Positions 1 to 9,072 of a stretch of DNA of 64,000 bases are shown here, piece by piece. The stretch comes from Sphingobacterium sp. UBA2700 (GTDB lineage: Bacteria > Bacteroidota > Bacteroidia > Sphingobacteriales > Sphingobacteriaceae). Positions within the stretch are counted from its first letter, which is position 1; each line of letters opens with the position of its first letter. The notes beneath the pieces are model-generated. The model ran no database searches. It was given only the letters and a program-made list of their open reading frames with translations, and was not told where the DNA came from. Location of the stretch: positions 223,909 to 287,908 of the forward strand of contig DELI01000029.1 of NCBI GenBank assembly GCA_002354335.1, in the 5' to 3' direction. Position numbers and translations under genes: made by a program.

Positions 1-136
1 TTTTAAATTTTTAATCATAATTGTTAGGAAATTGATTGTTAAGTATTGATACTATCTCAAAGATAGACCTAAGCCACTCTCGCTTCTACTACTTTTATGT
101 AGATTATAGATACAATATTTCAGAAGGTTTTAGGAT

Positions 137-1243
137 TTAATACCGACCGGCGATTGCCCAAGTATTATTGACTTCTTGATGTTCAACTACTTGATAAAAA
201 GGATACCAAGCCACTGTAGGACAGACATGGTATGGAATACCATATAACTCTTGACCCACCTGAATACCTTCCCATTCTGAAGCGGGAACTTCCAGAACCA
301 AATGTTCTTCGCTTTGGAATTTAGGAATCCAATTCGAATGCTCTGGAAAATGAAAACGTTGTTCGATCGGACTCTCCGATGCAACGGATTTATATCCTAA
401 ATCAAGACATATATGGTTTATAGTAGGTTTAGAAATGATTCTTGTAAACAAAATAGCGGCAAAATCAAAAGATTGCTCGGGTAGATTTTCGTGATATCCC
501 CAATCCCAAAGCATAAAGGTGCCAGGACTACATTCTACAAATGGATAAGTCATGTAAATTGGAAAGGTATTAGAACCTCCAAAGACACAAATAAGTTTTT
601 CGTTGGCTTTCTCTTCTACAATTTTCAGCACCTTTAGAAACTCTTGAAAATAAGATTCTACCACTTTAATTCGATCAGCTAAATCTATTACTCGGATATG
701 TCCATCATAACCATGAAAACCTTTTATGTCTAAGTTATCTAAATTCAATAATTCATCGTAAAAATCCTCAAGATTTTGGATAATAACACCTGTTCTTCCC
801 ATGCCCAAGTTCACATCTATGTAGACGGGCACCATTATTTCCAGTTCTTTAGCAAATTGATCCATAGATTGTGCAGCCGAGATTGAATCAACCAAGCATT
901 GTAACTTAATTCCAGGATTTTGTTTCACCATATCTAGGAATTGTTCCATTTGGTAGGCAATCAAAGGATACGCAATTAAGATATCTTTTACGCCCAGTTC
1001 TAGTAATAAGGAGCTTTCTTTTAGAGTAGCACATTTAAATTTTCGGATTCCGGCATTCAATTGCATTTGAATCAATTCTTTAGATTTGATTGTTTTAATA
1101 TGCGGTCTGAATCGATTTAAATCTATTTGTTTTTTGATTTTTTCCAAATTCGATTTTACCATATCCGGATAGACGAGTAAGCTTGGACTTGCTAGTTTAG
1201 AAGTATCTTTAATATGATAAGTATCTTTAAAATTATCGCTCAT
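137..1243 (-). CDS. D-threonine aldolase / D-serine dehydratase family PLP enzyme
   Basis: A 368-residue fold-type III PLP enzyme (alanine-racemase-like barrel plus C-terminal D-serine-dehydratase-like domain). The motif RPHIKTIK holds the probable PLP-binding lysine at residue 50. His339 and Cys341 in the motif HVCPT sit where the family binds its catalytic divalent metal. Members cleave D-3-hydroxy amino acids to glycine plus an aldehyde, or dehydrate D-serine-like substrates. Sequence alone does not decide between these. It is the last gene of a seven-gene operon. Its ATG overlaps the end of the preceding ceramidase-like gene by 11 bases, so translation is probably coupled. The family is clear; the substrate is not. 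Confidence 0.85.
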   Translation of the reverse strand: MSDNFKDTYHIKDTSKLASPSLLVYPDMVKSNLEKIKKQIDLNRFRPHIKTIKSKELIQMQLNAGIRKFKCATLKESSLLLELGVKDILIAYPLIAYQMEQFLDMVKQNPGIKLQCLVDSISAAQSMDQFAKELEIMVPVYIDVNLGMGRTGVIIQNLEDFYDELLNLDNLDIKGFHGYDGHIRVIDLADRIKVVESYFQEFLKVLKIVEEKANEKLICVFGGSNTFPIYMTYPFVECSPGTFMLWDWGYHENLPEQSFDFAAILFTRIISKPTINHICLDLGYKSVASESPIEQRFHFPEHSNWIPKFQSEEHLVLEVPASEWEGIQVGQELYGIPYHVCPTVAWYPFYQVVEHQEVNNTWAIAGRY

Positions 1244-2591
1244 TACTTTTCAATTTTTTAATCATACTAAGCATACATGCTATTACCTTTTCTTCTGCAT
1301 TTTCTTCCAGAAAACTACTGCGACAACGCCAGGTTTCATATCCCCCATATATAAATTCATTTGCTGGCGGGACATATCCTACGTAATCATTTGCCAGACA
1401 GATACTGAAATAGAAATCACTTTCTTGTTTTAAAGCTTTCCCTGAGGCACTAAAAAACTCTCCTCCTAATCCTCCCAATAAAACTTTCCCAATTCGGAAG
1501 CATTGGACTGGAAAAAAGATTTGCTGTGGAATTGACTCCAATAATACCTGCTCTCTGGCATACACTTTCTCATATAAATCTTTATCCGTATATGCCACAG
1601 CTTCATAATCAGTTTTCGCTAGAATTGCATAAGACTCTTTCAATAAGTCTGGAGAAATTAATCGTTTATTTAAAGATATTTCCTGATATAGAACTTCCAA
1701 ATCTGCCTCGGTTTCCCAGCTCAATCCATCAATTGAGTTAAAAACTGCTTCTGCGATATCTTCACCTATATATTTACTTTTTTCGTGATAATTTTTTGGA
1801 TATCTGTCTCCATCTATGAAATCCCAAATATTTACTTCCCCACTGGTTCCATTACTCATCATGCTTACTATGCGATTCGAATTAAGTAGAGAAGCAATCT
1901 TATTGGAAAAATAGCCAAAATAATCGGCTGTAATTGTACCTCTTTCACAGTCACCGACATAATGCAATCCATAGTTAGCCAATAATCCAATCCACTCGTC
2001 AGATCCATTTTTGATTCCTATAAAACAAACTTCAGGATCAGGAATGCTAGTCGGTTCTATAATTTCCGATTCATATCCAAAAGGGTTGGTTTTTACAGCA
2101 TCTACGGTTTTTAAGACTGGATTCCGGGGTTGATATGAATCTTTCATCCGATATCTTCTAGATGTTAAATGATCAGGCTTAAGAACTTTACCGAAAGCAA
2201 TTTTAATCTTTTGTTCTTTCTGAACCACTAGGGTTGCTAATTTCAAGAGTTTTTCAGCCAATTGATTTCTATAAGCTAAGTCGATATGTCCCATCAAAAG
2301 ATCAGCTATACTTCCTGTGGAATGAGCATGCGTACTTGAAATTAATTGATTGGAAGCTGGAACTCCGATACTTTGTTCAATGCCAGCTTTCAAGCTATCT
2401 AGGAAATCTCGCTTCATTACACAGATATCCACGACCATTATCAACAACTTCGTCTTTCCGTCGTGCATATAAATCGCTTTTGCGAATAAAGGATCAGCTA
2501 TTTTGTTGGCATATCTTGTTGTAAATTCACCATTGATCAAAGTTCCTAAAGAAGGGGTAATATCGATTTGATCTGTATTTCCGTATAACAT
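1233..2591 (-). CDS. Neutral ceramidase-like N-terminal-domain hydrolase
   Basis: About 452 residues resembling the neutral/alkaline non-lysosomal ceramidase N-terminal domain that is widespread in uncharacterised bacterial proteins. Visible hallmarks are an N-terminal DITPSLG segment, the histidine-rich SSTHAHSTG motif (probable metal site) and SNGTSGEVNIWDF, the equivalent of the nucleophile region NGxSGDVN. There is no signal peptide, so it is probably cytoplasmic, unlike true secreted ceramidases. Real ceramide hydrolysis is therefore doubtful, and an amide bond in a small metabolite is more likely (inference). I chose the ATG at 2591 over a TTG at 2603. It lies 2 bases after the stop of the dipeptidase gene upstream. 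Confidence 0.75.
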   Translation of the reverse strand: MLYGNTDQIDITPSLGTLINGEFTTRYANKIADPLFAKAIYMHDGKTKLLIMVVDICVMKRDFLDSLKAGIEQSIGVPASNQLISSTHAHSTGSIADLLMGHIDLAYRNQLAEKLLKLATLVVQKEQKIKIAFGKVLKPDHLTSRRYRMKDSYQPRNPVLKTVDAVKTNPFGYESEIIEPTSIPDPEVCFIGIKNGSDEWIGLLANYGLHYVGDCERGTITADYFGYFSNKIASLLNSNRIVSMMSNGTSGEVNIWDFIDGDRYPKNYHEKSKYIGEDIAEAVFNSIDGLSWETEADLEVLYQEISLNKRLISPDLLKESYAILAKTDYEAVAYTDKDLYEKVYAREQVLLESIPQQIFFPVQCFRIGKVLLGGLGGEFFSASGKALKQESDFYFSICLANDYVGYVPPANEFIYGGYETWRCRSSFLEENAEEKVIACMLSMIKKLKSNER

Positions 2592-2593
2592 TA

Positions 2594-3673
2594 TTATTTC
2601 CAATTATTTCTTAAAAATCGAAGCCAATTTCCATGAAAGATATCATCAATTTGTTGGTCAGAATATCCTCTATTTTGAAGCAAGAATTCATATTTCTGTA
2701 GATCCGATATCGCGTTTAAATCCCAAGGAGATTGCTCCGTACCAAAAATACCATCCAAATCACTTCCAATACCAATATGCTGAGCATTTCCTGCAATCTG
2801 GCATATATGATCCCAATGGTCAATCAGCATTTCTAATTTAATATCCAATTGCCAAGGATCAGATACTGTATCAATAAACCTTAAATCCATCGCCCAACAA
2901 TCAAGCATTCCCCCTATTACTGCCCCTCTATTTATCAATCTCTTGATTTGATCATCTGTCAATTGCCGTTGATTTGGAACGATTTTTCGCACATTATGAT
3001 GACTTGCCCATATCGGTCCGTCATAAAAATCCAATACTTCATCGAAACCTTCATCGGTTAAATGTGTCACATCTAAAATCATATGAAGTTTGCTCATTTC
3101 ACGCATAAGCTCATAAGCCTTAGGATCTAATTTCCCAGTTTTTCTAGTTCCTGGAGCATATCGTCCCGGACCGAAATGAGATAGTCCCAATGCCCTTAGA
3201 CCGTAAGAATGAGCCTCATACAAGTAATCAACATTCACTAAAGAATCAGCGCCTTCTAAGCTCAGAATGTAACCGATGGGTAATCCGTCTTTGTTTTCCG
3301 TTGCATTCCATTCATTGAGATGATGCTCCAAATCAGCAAGGTTTTGTATTAATTTCATTTCACCCAACTTCTCCATTTCCTTGTACCACAATCGCTGAGC
3401 TTGAGTCATGGCCCAAGCTTGCTGCGGAGAATTCCATCCAGGCAATCCTGTTCCTAAAGGGGTTACCCGTGACAATTGTGTCGCAACAACGACCCCGATA
3501 TTTCCAGCCCGAAGCTCAGGAAAGCATACTGTGCCGTTCCCTCTATCGGGTTTATCTTTCATAAATAGTTCTCGCTGCCTAATTTCCTGCAAACTCTTAC
3601 GGAGATCACGATTCCATTCTATAGCATTCATGGCTAAATCTAAATGGGCATCAAAGATCAATCTCTTACTCAT
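2594..3673 (-). CDS. M19 family membrane-type dipeptidase
   Basis: A 359-residue metallopeptidase of the renal dipeptidase (M19) family, a binuclear zinc amidohydrolase fold. Visible motifs are the N-terminal HxD pair (DAHLDLAMNA, residues 8-17), the bridging glutamate in LSLEGAD, and the metal histidines in DVTHLTDEGF and ASHHNVRK. GSDLDGIFG is near the end. Bacterial homologues hydrolyse dipeptides, often with a D-residue at the C-terminal side, which suits a neighbouring D-hydroxyamino-acid enzyme (inference). No signal peptide is present. Its ATG overlaps the upstream dehydrogenase-like gene by 8 bases. Confidence 0.88.
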   Translation of the reverse strand: MSKRLIFDAHLDLAMNAIEWNRDLRKSLQEIRQRELFMKDKPDRGNGTVCFPELRAGNIGVVVATQLSRVTPLGTGLPGWNSPQQAWAMTQAQRLWYKEMEKLGEMKLIQNLADLEHHLNEWNATENKDGLPIGYILSLEGADSLVNVDYLYEAHSYGLRALGLSHFGPGRYAPGTRKTGKLDPKAYELMREMSKLHMILDVTHLTDEGFDEVLDFYDGPIWASHHNVRKIVPNQRQLTDDQIKRLINRGAVIGGMLDCWAMDLRFIDTVSDPWQLDIKLEMLIDHWDHICQIAGNAQHIGIGSDLDGIFGTEQSPWDLNAISDLQKYEFLLQNRGYSDQQIDDIFHGNWLRFLRNNWK

Positions 3674-4517
3674 GGTTCAACCTCCTTTCATAATGTTGAA
3701 TATTTTTCTCAATAAGGGCATTTATTTCGCCAGAAAAGTCTTCTAACACATCCTCCCATTTTTCAAAATCTCCTTCTTCGTAAGAGTATAGACCAACAGT
3801 TGCCCGCATTCCCGTTTTTCCTGCGGATACCTTATCCACAAACCAAGATGGAAGTTCCGAGCAATTGGAAAGTTCAGGATTCAAATCTTTCATGACAAAA
3901 GCGTAGGCTACGGTGCCCATTAGATCCATATAGAGATAATTTCCCGTAAAGGGCATGTAGTAGCCTGCATCGTTCCTACACGCCCGATCCACACTTTCAA
4001 CGCTGGCATAACCGTTACTGACCAAATAAAAAGCCTCTCTAGTCATGGCCGCCAACATAAAAGCCCGTGCACTAATGCCATTTTTTACCCTATACGGATC
4101 CTTCTCTAATACCTTGCTTCCAAACTCTGTTAAAAAATCAATCTGATCGTTGGAATTTGTTTTTGTAGATATGATTTCCATGAACAAGGATTTCTGTTTT
4201 GGAAAGCTTAGATTTAAGCCTAATACCTCGAGCTGAGTCGCATCTTGAAGATCATGAAGATTTACTGAGTCCAGGTTAACAGTTATGATGCCATCTTTCT
4301 TTAAGTAAGGTTTAAGGCTTCTCAACATATTCACCTTTTCTTCTTGATTATCGGAGCAAAAGATAAAGATTAAATCGGCTTTAATGGTGGAATTGGAATT
4401 AACAGTTGTATCGAACTTAGTCACTGATAAGGATTTTTCAATCAAAAAGTTATATAAAGCTTGGGAAATTCTAGAATATCCGGAAACAATAATCTGCAAA
4501 TCAGAAGTATGAATCAT
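3666..4517 (-). CDS. 3-hydroxyacyl-CoA dehydrogenase-like protein with degenerate nucleotide site
   Basis: 283 residues in two parts. The N-terminal Rossmann-like half starts IIVSGYSRISQAL, where the usual GxGxxG is reduced to GxxxxS. The C-terminal helical half matches the C-terminal domain of the 3-hydroxyacyl-CoA dehydrogenase family: a segment around GISARAFMLAAMTREAFYL, then SVESVDRACRNDAGY, and AGKTGMRATVGLYSY near the end. The loss of the glycine motif suggests altered or lost NAD(P) binding. It could be a subunit or pseudo-enzyme partner of the second family member at 5829-6815. It lies 20 bases downstream of the aminotransferase gene in the same operon. The family call is good; activity is unknown. 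Confidence 0.7.
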   Translation of the reverse strand: MIHTSDLQIIVSGYSRISQALYNFLIEKSLSVTKFDTTVNSNSTIKADLIFIFCSDNQEEKVNMLRSLKPYLKKDGIITVNLDSVNLHDLQDATQLEVLGLNLSFPKQKSLFMEIISTKTNSNDQIDFLTEFGSKVLEKDPYRVKNGISARAFMLAAMTREAFYLVSNGYASVESVDRACRNDAGYYMPFTGNYLYMDLMGTVAYAFVMKDLNPELSNCSELPSWFVDKVSAGKTGMRATVGLYSYEEGDFEKWEDVLEDFSGEINALIEKNIQHYERRLNHE

Positions 4518-4537
4518 TTCTTTTAGAGCAATTTAAG

Positions 4538-5842
4538 TTACAAATCTTTTAATACTTTGCCAGCTGCTACTAATGCTTTACTTACATCTTCATCTGTTGT
4601 TGTGGAACTGATATACCATAATCCTCTTCCAATCACCCGAATTCCCTCTTCATGAAGCTGACTGATAAATTGATTTAATTTTGCTTTATCGTTTTGTAGC
4701 AAATCACGGTACTCATATTGTGCTTTCAGGCTAGTAAATGAAGTATTAAACATTGGCCCAGGACCTTGTACCAATAAATTTTGTCCATGTTTAGCTGCTA
4801 GCTCCTTCAAGCCAGATTTTAAATCATTCCCTAATCGAAATAATCGACTGTAGACGTCCGTATCTGCTTGTAATTCTTGGATCGTCGCAAGCGACGCTGC
4901 TACAGTTGGATTACTGGCGTTCATAGTTCCGGCATGAATAACACGCCCTGAAGATATTTCTTCCATCCATTCTTTCTTTCCAACTATGGCACTGATAGGA
5001 TATCCGGAGCCCATGGCTTTCGCATAGATGCTAAGATCGGGTTGGATATTAAAATATCCCTGTGCTCCTGATAGGCTCATACGGAAACCAGTGATTACTT
5101 CATCAAAAATTAATGCAATTCCATATTTACTGCATAATTCCCTCATCTTTTCCAAATAGCCCGCTCTAGGGGGAATACAACCATTATTACACATAATCGG
5201 TTCAGTGATCACAGCTGCCAATTCATCCTTGTATTTTCCAATGGTCTTTTCTAATAATTCGACATCATTCCATGGAATTAAGATGAATTCCGAGGAGCTA
5301 GATACTGCCATACCTTGACTCCAGGGAGAGGTGTTCGGCTTATCTCGACTTCCAAACCCTTCTTGAGGCATAGAAATTCCATAAGCTACATTGTCTAACC
5401 ATCCGTGGTAATGTCCCTCAAACCTTAAGAATAGGTTCCTTTTCGTCTTTGATCTAGCCACACGGAAAGCGGTCTGCACTGCTTCAGATCCATCCAAGCA
5501 AAAACGCATCAATTCCGCTGTAGGTATAATCTCTTGGAGCTTTTCCGCCAATTCAATTTCTTTCAAATGTTGACCTGCATACAACTGCCCTTCCCTTGAG
5601 TAAGATTCTACCGCATCCAATACTCTTTTATTTGAATGCCCTAGAATTAAAGGTCCTTGGCTTAGAGTAAAATCTATATATTCATTTCCATCTACATCTC
5701 GAATCATACTCCCGTGGGCATAATCATAAAATAAAGCATGCGGATGATTATATTTTCTAAATTCGGAAGAAACTCCCGAAGCCAAAACCTTACTTGCCCT
5801 ATCCAATAATTCCTTGGATTTAGCATATCTATTGTTTTCCAT
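4538..5842 (-). CDS. Class III aminotransferase, glutamate-1-semialdehyde aminomutase-like
   Basis: 434 residues, full length for the PLP-dependent class III (GSA 2,1-aminomutase-like) family. It has the N-terminal G-S-S-E-F-R-like entry segment. LIFDEVITGFR supplies the aspartate that contacts the PLP pyridine nitrogen, and SIYAKAMGSGYP carries the Schiff-base lysine. It is unlikely to be the haem-pathway HemL because it sits inside a catabolic-looking operon with dehydrogenases, a RidA homologue and a dipeptidase. An amino-group transfer or 1,2-amino shift on the pathway intermediate is inferred. Its ATG overlaps the upstream dehydrogenase gene by 14 bases. Confidence 0.85.
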   Translation of the reverse strand: MENNRYAKSKELLDRASKVLASGVSSEFRKYNHPHALFYDYAHGSMIRDVDGNEYIDFTLSQGPLILGHSNKRVLDAVESYSREGQLYAGQHLKEIELAEKLQEIIPTAELMRFCLDGSEAVQTAFRVARSKTKRNLFLRFEGHYHGWLDNVAYGISMPQEGFGSRDKPNTSPWSQGMAVSSSSEFILIPWNDVELLEKTIGKYKDELAAVITEPIMCNNGCIPPRAGYLEKMRELCSKYGIALIFDEVITGFRMSLSGAQGYFNIQPDLSIYAKAMGSGYPISAIVGKKEWMEEISSGRVIHAGTMNASNPTVAASLATIQELQADTDVYSRLFRLGNDLKSGLKELAAKHGQNLLVQGPGPMFNTSFTSLKAQYEYRDLLQNDKAKLNQFISQLHEEGIRVIGRGLWYISSTTTDEDVSKALVAAGKVLKDL

Positions 5843-6815
5843 TTGGTTCCGCTAAGTTTAATTCTTTCAATCGATTCCTATATCGATCCGCTAATCGATA
5901 AATCTCTTCATTGAAAATTGCAAAATTATGTTCTAGCTGTTTGGCGGATTGTTCACTGTGGGGATAAAGTCCTTTCAAATTATGAATTCCTCTCCCCTTC
6001 GTCTGTAATATTTCTTCCATCTGTCTTGGAACCTCGTGGCTATTGCATAGTTTTGGAAAAATGGTTTGATAGGTTTGTAAATAGTGATTTAAACCTACAT
6101 AATCCATTCTTTTAAAGATTCCCATGATGGTTATCCAAGATCCTATGTCATATTGGAAGCACTTATCCAATCCGGCCATACCCACCACACCTTGGTTTAT
6201 TAGTTCAAAACCTTGTCGGTAAGCTGCATATAAAAGTCTATTAGTAATAAATCCACGGATATCTTTATACAACAGAGTTGGTTCTTTTTCCCAATGAATA
6301 GCCTCTTCTTGAACCATTTCAGCTAGCGACACATCCGTTTTCTCACCACAGGTAATCTCCAAGAATCGCGTTGCGTAAGCAGGTTCTGCCCAATGTATGC
6401 CCATAAAACGACATGGATGTTGTAAATACTGTTGTAGGATATTGATGGGAATTGCCGACGTATTGCTCGCTATCACACAACTTATCGGAACGACGGCTTC
6501 AATTTGTTGGTAGACTGATTTTTTAATCTCTTCCAATTCGATGATGCATTCAATCACTAATTGACAGTTAATTAAAGCTTTATAATCACTTGACACTGTA
6601 AGATTCTTTGTGTAAGTTGGTTGATTTTCTTTAAGAAGATGCATGTCATCAGCTAATTGCAATTGCTCCAGAATGCGCTGTGTACCTTCTTCCAATTCTT
6701 CTGGCAGTGGTGTAATAGCAATTACTTGACAACCCGATTTCAATAGAGCAACAATAATACTACTGCCCATCAATCCGAGTCCAACAACTCCGATAATATG
6801 TAGCTTTTCCGACAT
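5829..6815 (-). CDS. 3-hydroxyacyl-CoA dehydrogenase family oxidoreductase
   Basis: 328 residues with an intact dinucleotide-binding motif GVVGLGLMGSS near the N-terminus and the ECIIELEEIKKSVY segment typical of 3-hydroxyacyl-CoA and L-carnitine dehydrogenases. The catalytic-type histidine follows in FMGIHWAEPA, and a GFITNRLLYAAYRQGFEL segment opens the C-terminal helical domain. It probably oxidises a 3-hydroxy acid or 3-hydroxyacyl derivative with NAD+; the substrate is unknown. The ATG at 6815, 5 bases after the RidA stop, is preferred over a TTG at 6842 that would overlap that gene. It is the second gene of the operon and is paralogous to the gene at 3666-4517. Confidence 0.82.
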   Translation of the reverse strand: MSEKLHIIGVVGLGLMGSSIIVALLKSGCQVIAITPLPEELEEGTQRILEQLQLADDMHLLKENQPTYTKNLTVSSDYKALINCQLVIECIIELEEIKKSVYQQIEAVVPISCVIASNTSAIPINILQQYLQHPCRFMGIHWAEPAYATRFLEITCGEKTDVSLAEMVQEEAIHWEKEPTLLYKDIRGFITNRLLYAAYRQGFELINQGVVGMAGLDKCFQYDIGSWITIMGIFKRMDYVGLNHYLQTYQTIFPKLCNSHEVPRQMEEILQTKGRGIHNLKGLYPHSEQSAKQLEHNFAIFNEEIYRLADRYRNRLKELNLAEPNGKQ

Positions 6816-6820
6816 GTATT

Positions 6821-7207
6821 CTATTTTAATTTTGCAATACAATCAATCTCGACCTTTATTCCTTCTGCTAACACAGATTGGACAGTTGTCCTCGCCGGCC
6901 TTACACCATTGAAATAGGTCCCATATACTTTATTGAAAGCATAAAAATCCTGGATATCTGCCAAATGCACGGTGCATTTTAGTACATTATCCATGCTTGT
7001 ACCCGCATTTTCCAGAATTGCTTTAATATTGTCCATTGACCTAATGGTCTCCTCTTCGATGGTGCCTAACACAAAGGCTGAAGTTTTGAAATCTACGGCA
7101 GCTTGCCCACTAACAAACACCAAATCCCCTACATGAACGGCATCTGAATATGCACCAGTCACAAAGTTAGGGTCACGATCTGGATGAACTACTTTTCTCT
7201 TTTCCAT
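6821..7207 (-). CDS. RidA/YjgF family enamine/imine deaminase
   Basis: 128 residues, standard RidA length. It has the family signatures GAYSDAVHVGDLVFVSGQ near the N-terminus, a DNVLKCTVHLADIQDFYAFN core segment, and the C-terminal GVRPARTTVQS with the conserved active-site arginine, followed by KVEIDCIAKL. RidA proteins hydrolyse reactive enamines or imines released by PLP enzymes. That fits an operon containing two PLP enzymes (4538-5842 and 137-1243). It is the first gene of the operon. A -7-like sequence (TAGTTTTG on the coding strand, 7228-7235) lies about 21 bases upstream of the ATG, but I see no -33 partner. Confidence 0.9.
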   Translation of the reverse strand: MEKRKVVHPDRDPNFVTGAYSDAVHVGDLVFVSGQAAVDFKTSAFVLGTIEEETIRSMDNIKAILENAGTSMDNVLKCTVHLADIQDFYAFNKVYGTYFNGVRPARTTVQSVLAEGIKVEIDCIAKLK

Positions 7208-7669
7208 AATTTCATTAATTAATGAATCAAAACTAAGGGAAGAACTGCCGAATAGCCTATGTATTTATTTAGATTGCTTATACTATTTTTCAAAACGTCC
7301 AACTATGGGTATCTGGTTTGACGAGAAATAAGGTTTTAAATGCTAAAAATGAACTATTGATTGGTTTTTACTTTGAATAATCTCCTTTCTTATTTAAAAT
7401 AGTCAAGGCTAAATCCAAAGAGGCGACTGCTTAGTTTTTAATGAAACCAAAGCGACTTAACCACTTGAACAAAAAAATCATAAAAGAAATGTTAAATGAA
7501 ATGTGCATTAAGTTTATAATAACAGCATTAGTACAATTTTCATTTGGTTCCTATTTTTGTTTAATGCCAAATATGGCATAAACCAAAAATCTTCCTGAGC
7601 TTACTGTAATAAGCATAAATTTCTATTCTAAATATAAATGGACTAGAAGAGATAACCATTACATGAAGG
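7208..7669. other. Intergenic region upstream of the RidA operon
   Basis: 462 AT-rich bases between the operon start and the left end of the IS3 remnant. Apart from the possible -7 element at 7228-7235 (minus strand) I see no gene, repeat or RNA. Any original upstream regulator or transporter of the operon is not present here. Confidence 0.5.
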
Positions 7670-8896
7670 TGTAATCTTCCCTTAGCTAGCTACATCTAAA
7701 ACTAAAGAATCCCAATCAGAATTGCTATTGCTACCCTATTGGAATGTGGGAAACTCAGAGAGTTTTCCATATTTCAACAGGAACTCTGTCGGCGTTAATT
7801 GCCGCCAGGAAGAATGGGTCTTTCATTGTTGTACATCCATGCCCACGCATCTGCATATCTTATTATATCAGGCAAACTGTCAAACATATAGCTATCGACT
7901 CCATCCCGTCTAAAAGTTCTGTTAAACTGTTCTACCAAGCTATTTTGCGTAGGCTTGCCCGCATGGATAAATTCCCGCTGTATGCTGTGCTTTTCACGCC
8001 AGCTCCGAACAGACTCAGCAATAAACTCTGTTCCACTGTCCGAACGGATCTTTTCAGGTTCGCCACGCCACTCCAGCAGTTTTTCCATTTTACGGATTAC
8101 CCGTTGTGCCGGTAGGCTAGTATCCACTGTAATAGAAAGGGTCTCCCTGCTGAAATCGTCTATAACGTTTAATGTACGTATCGTTTTTCCACTCGCCAGT
8201 GTGTCGTGCATGAAATCAAGGCTCTACGTGACATTCGGTCTAATAGGGCAGATTAAGGGTGCTTTTATAAGTGCCGAAAGACGCTTCGTTCGTTTGTCTC
8301 TCAGATTAAGGCGCATAGCTGTGTAAATAGGATAGGCACGCTTATGGTTCCACATATATAGCAATTTTCTAAGACGGTTATACATCATCAGAAATCCCAT
8401 GTACGGTGAAGTTCTGCCAATTTGAAAAGCTGCTCGATGAATTCCGTATCATCTTTACACTTTGCGCGGTAATAAAAAACAGAAGTGCTTAAGCAGAATA
8501 TTGCGCAGGCCCGCCGCAGCCTCACCCCGAAATCTTCGCGGGCATAACCTACAAGCTCACAATTCTCAGCAGGCCCTAGAGCTTTTTGTCGATAACGTCT
8601 TTTAAAGCTGTGATCTGTAAAGTCTGCTTGGCGAGAATCTTTTTATACTGCGCTAACTCCTTTTCCATTTCTCGAAGCTGCTTGAGCTGTGAAACCTCCA
8701 TCCCCGAGTACTTTTTTTCCAAGAATAGAAGTTCCTTGGCTAATACCGTGCTCATGGCAAATATCCGAAACCGATTGACCCGATTCCTGCTCTGACAAAA
8801 TCTTGATGATCTGGCTCGCTAAACTTACTTCTTTTTCATTGTCCCTAAATTATAAAACTACATTAATAATCGTAGCTGTTTTCGGGGAGGATTACA
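7670..8896 (-). mobile_element. Decayed IS3-family insertion sequence
   Basis: An insertion sequence of about 1.23 kb, bounded by imperfect terminal inverted repeats. The left end reads TGTAATCTTCCCT from 7670. The right end, read on the minus strand from 8896, is TGTAATCCTCCCC. The flanking trinucleotides differ (agg and aga), so no target duplication remains visible. It carries broken orfA and orfB on the minus strand. The layout (helix-turn-helix orfA then DDE orfB) and size fit the IS3 family. It sits between the catabolic operon and the glutaminyl-cyclase gene. Confidence 0.85.
7683..8856 (-). pseudogene. IS3-family transposase orfA/orfB remnants
   Basis: OrfA pieces at about 8567-8856 contain SEQESGQSVSDIC, then, after a frameshift, MEVSQLKQLREMEKEL and a stop (DKKL). 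OrfB resumes as GYAREDFGVRLRRACAIF, shifts frame near 8390, and carries an in-frame amber where TWS of the usual TWSMDFMHD is expected (about 8223). The longest open piece (7795-8211) is the DDE core: [19 protein letters not shown] and [12 protein letters not shown] carry the D, D and E. A last frameshift near 7795 separates the C-terminal FLLKYGKL segment. At least four lesions make the transposase inactive. Confidence 0.88.
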
Positions 8897-9072
8897 AGAC
8901 AATTGAACATAACTGATTCTATTTAATTATTTCCCTAACAAAATTCATATTACAGCCTCTATTCAAAATCTAACCATATCACAAAACGTTATTTAAATTT
9001 AAATAACTACAATTCTTTCAAACTAATAGCTTAGACTAGCTCGCACCAACTTGTGAGTGAAATTCGACAAGA

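Noticed and set aside
1..136. Terminator after the catabolic operon
   Set aside because: No stem with a T-run is visible in this stretch.
7228..7235. Promoter of the RidA operon
   Set aside because: The -7-like element has no -33 partner at 18-21 bases, so I mention it only in the RidA entry.
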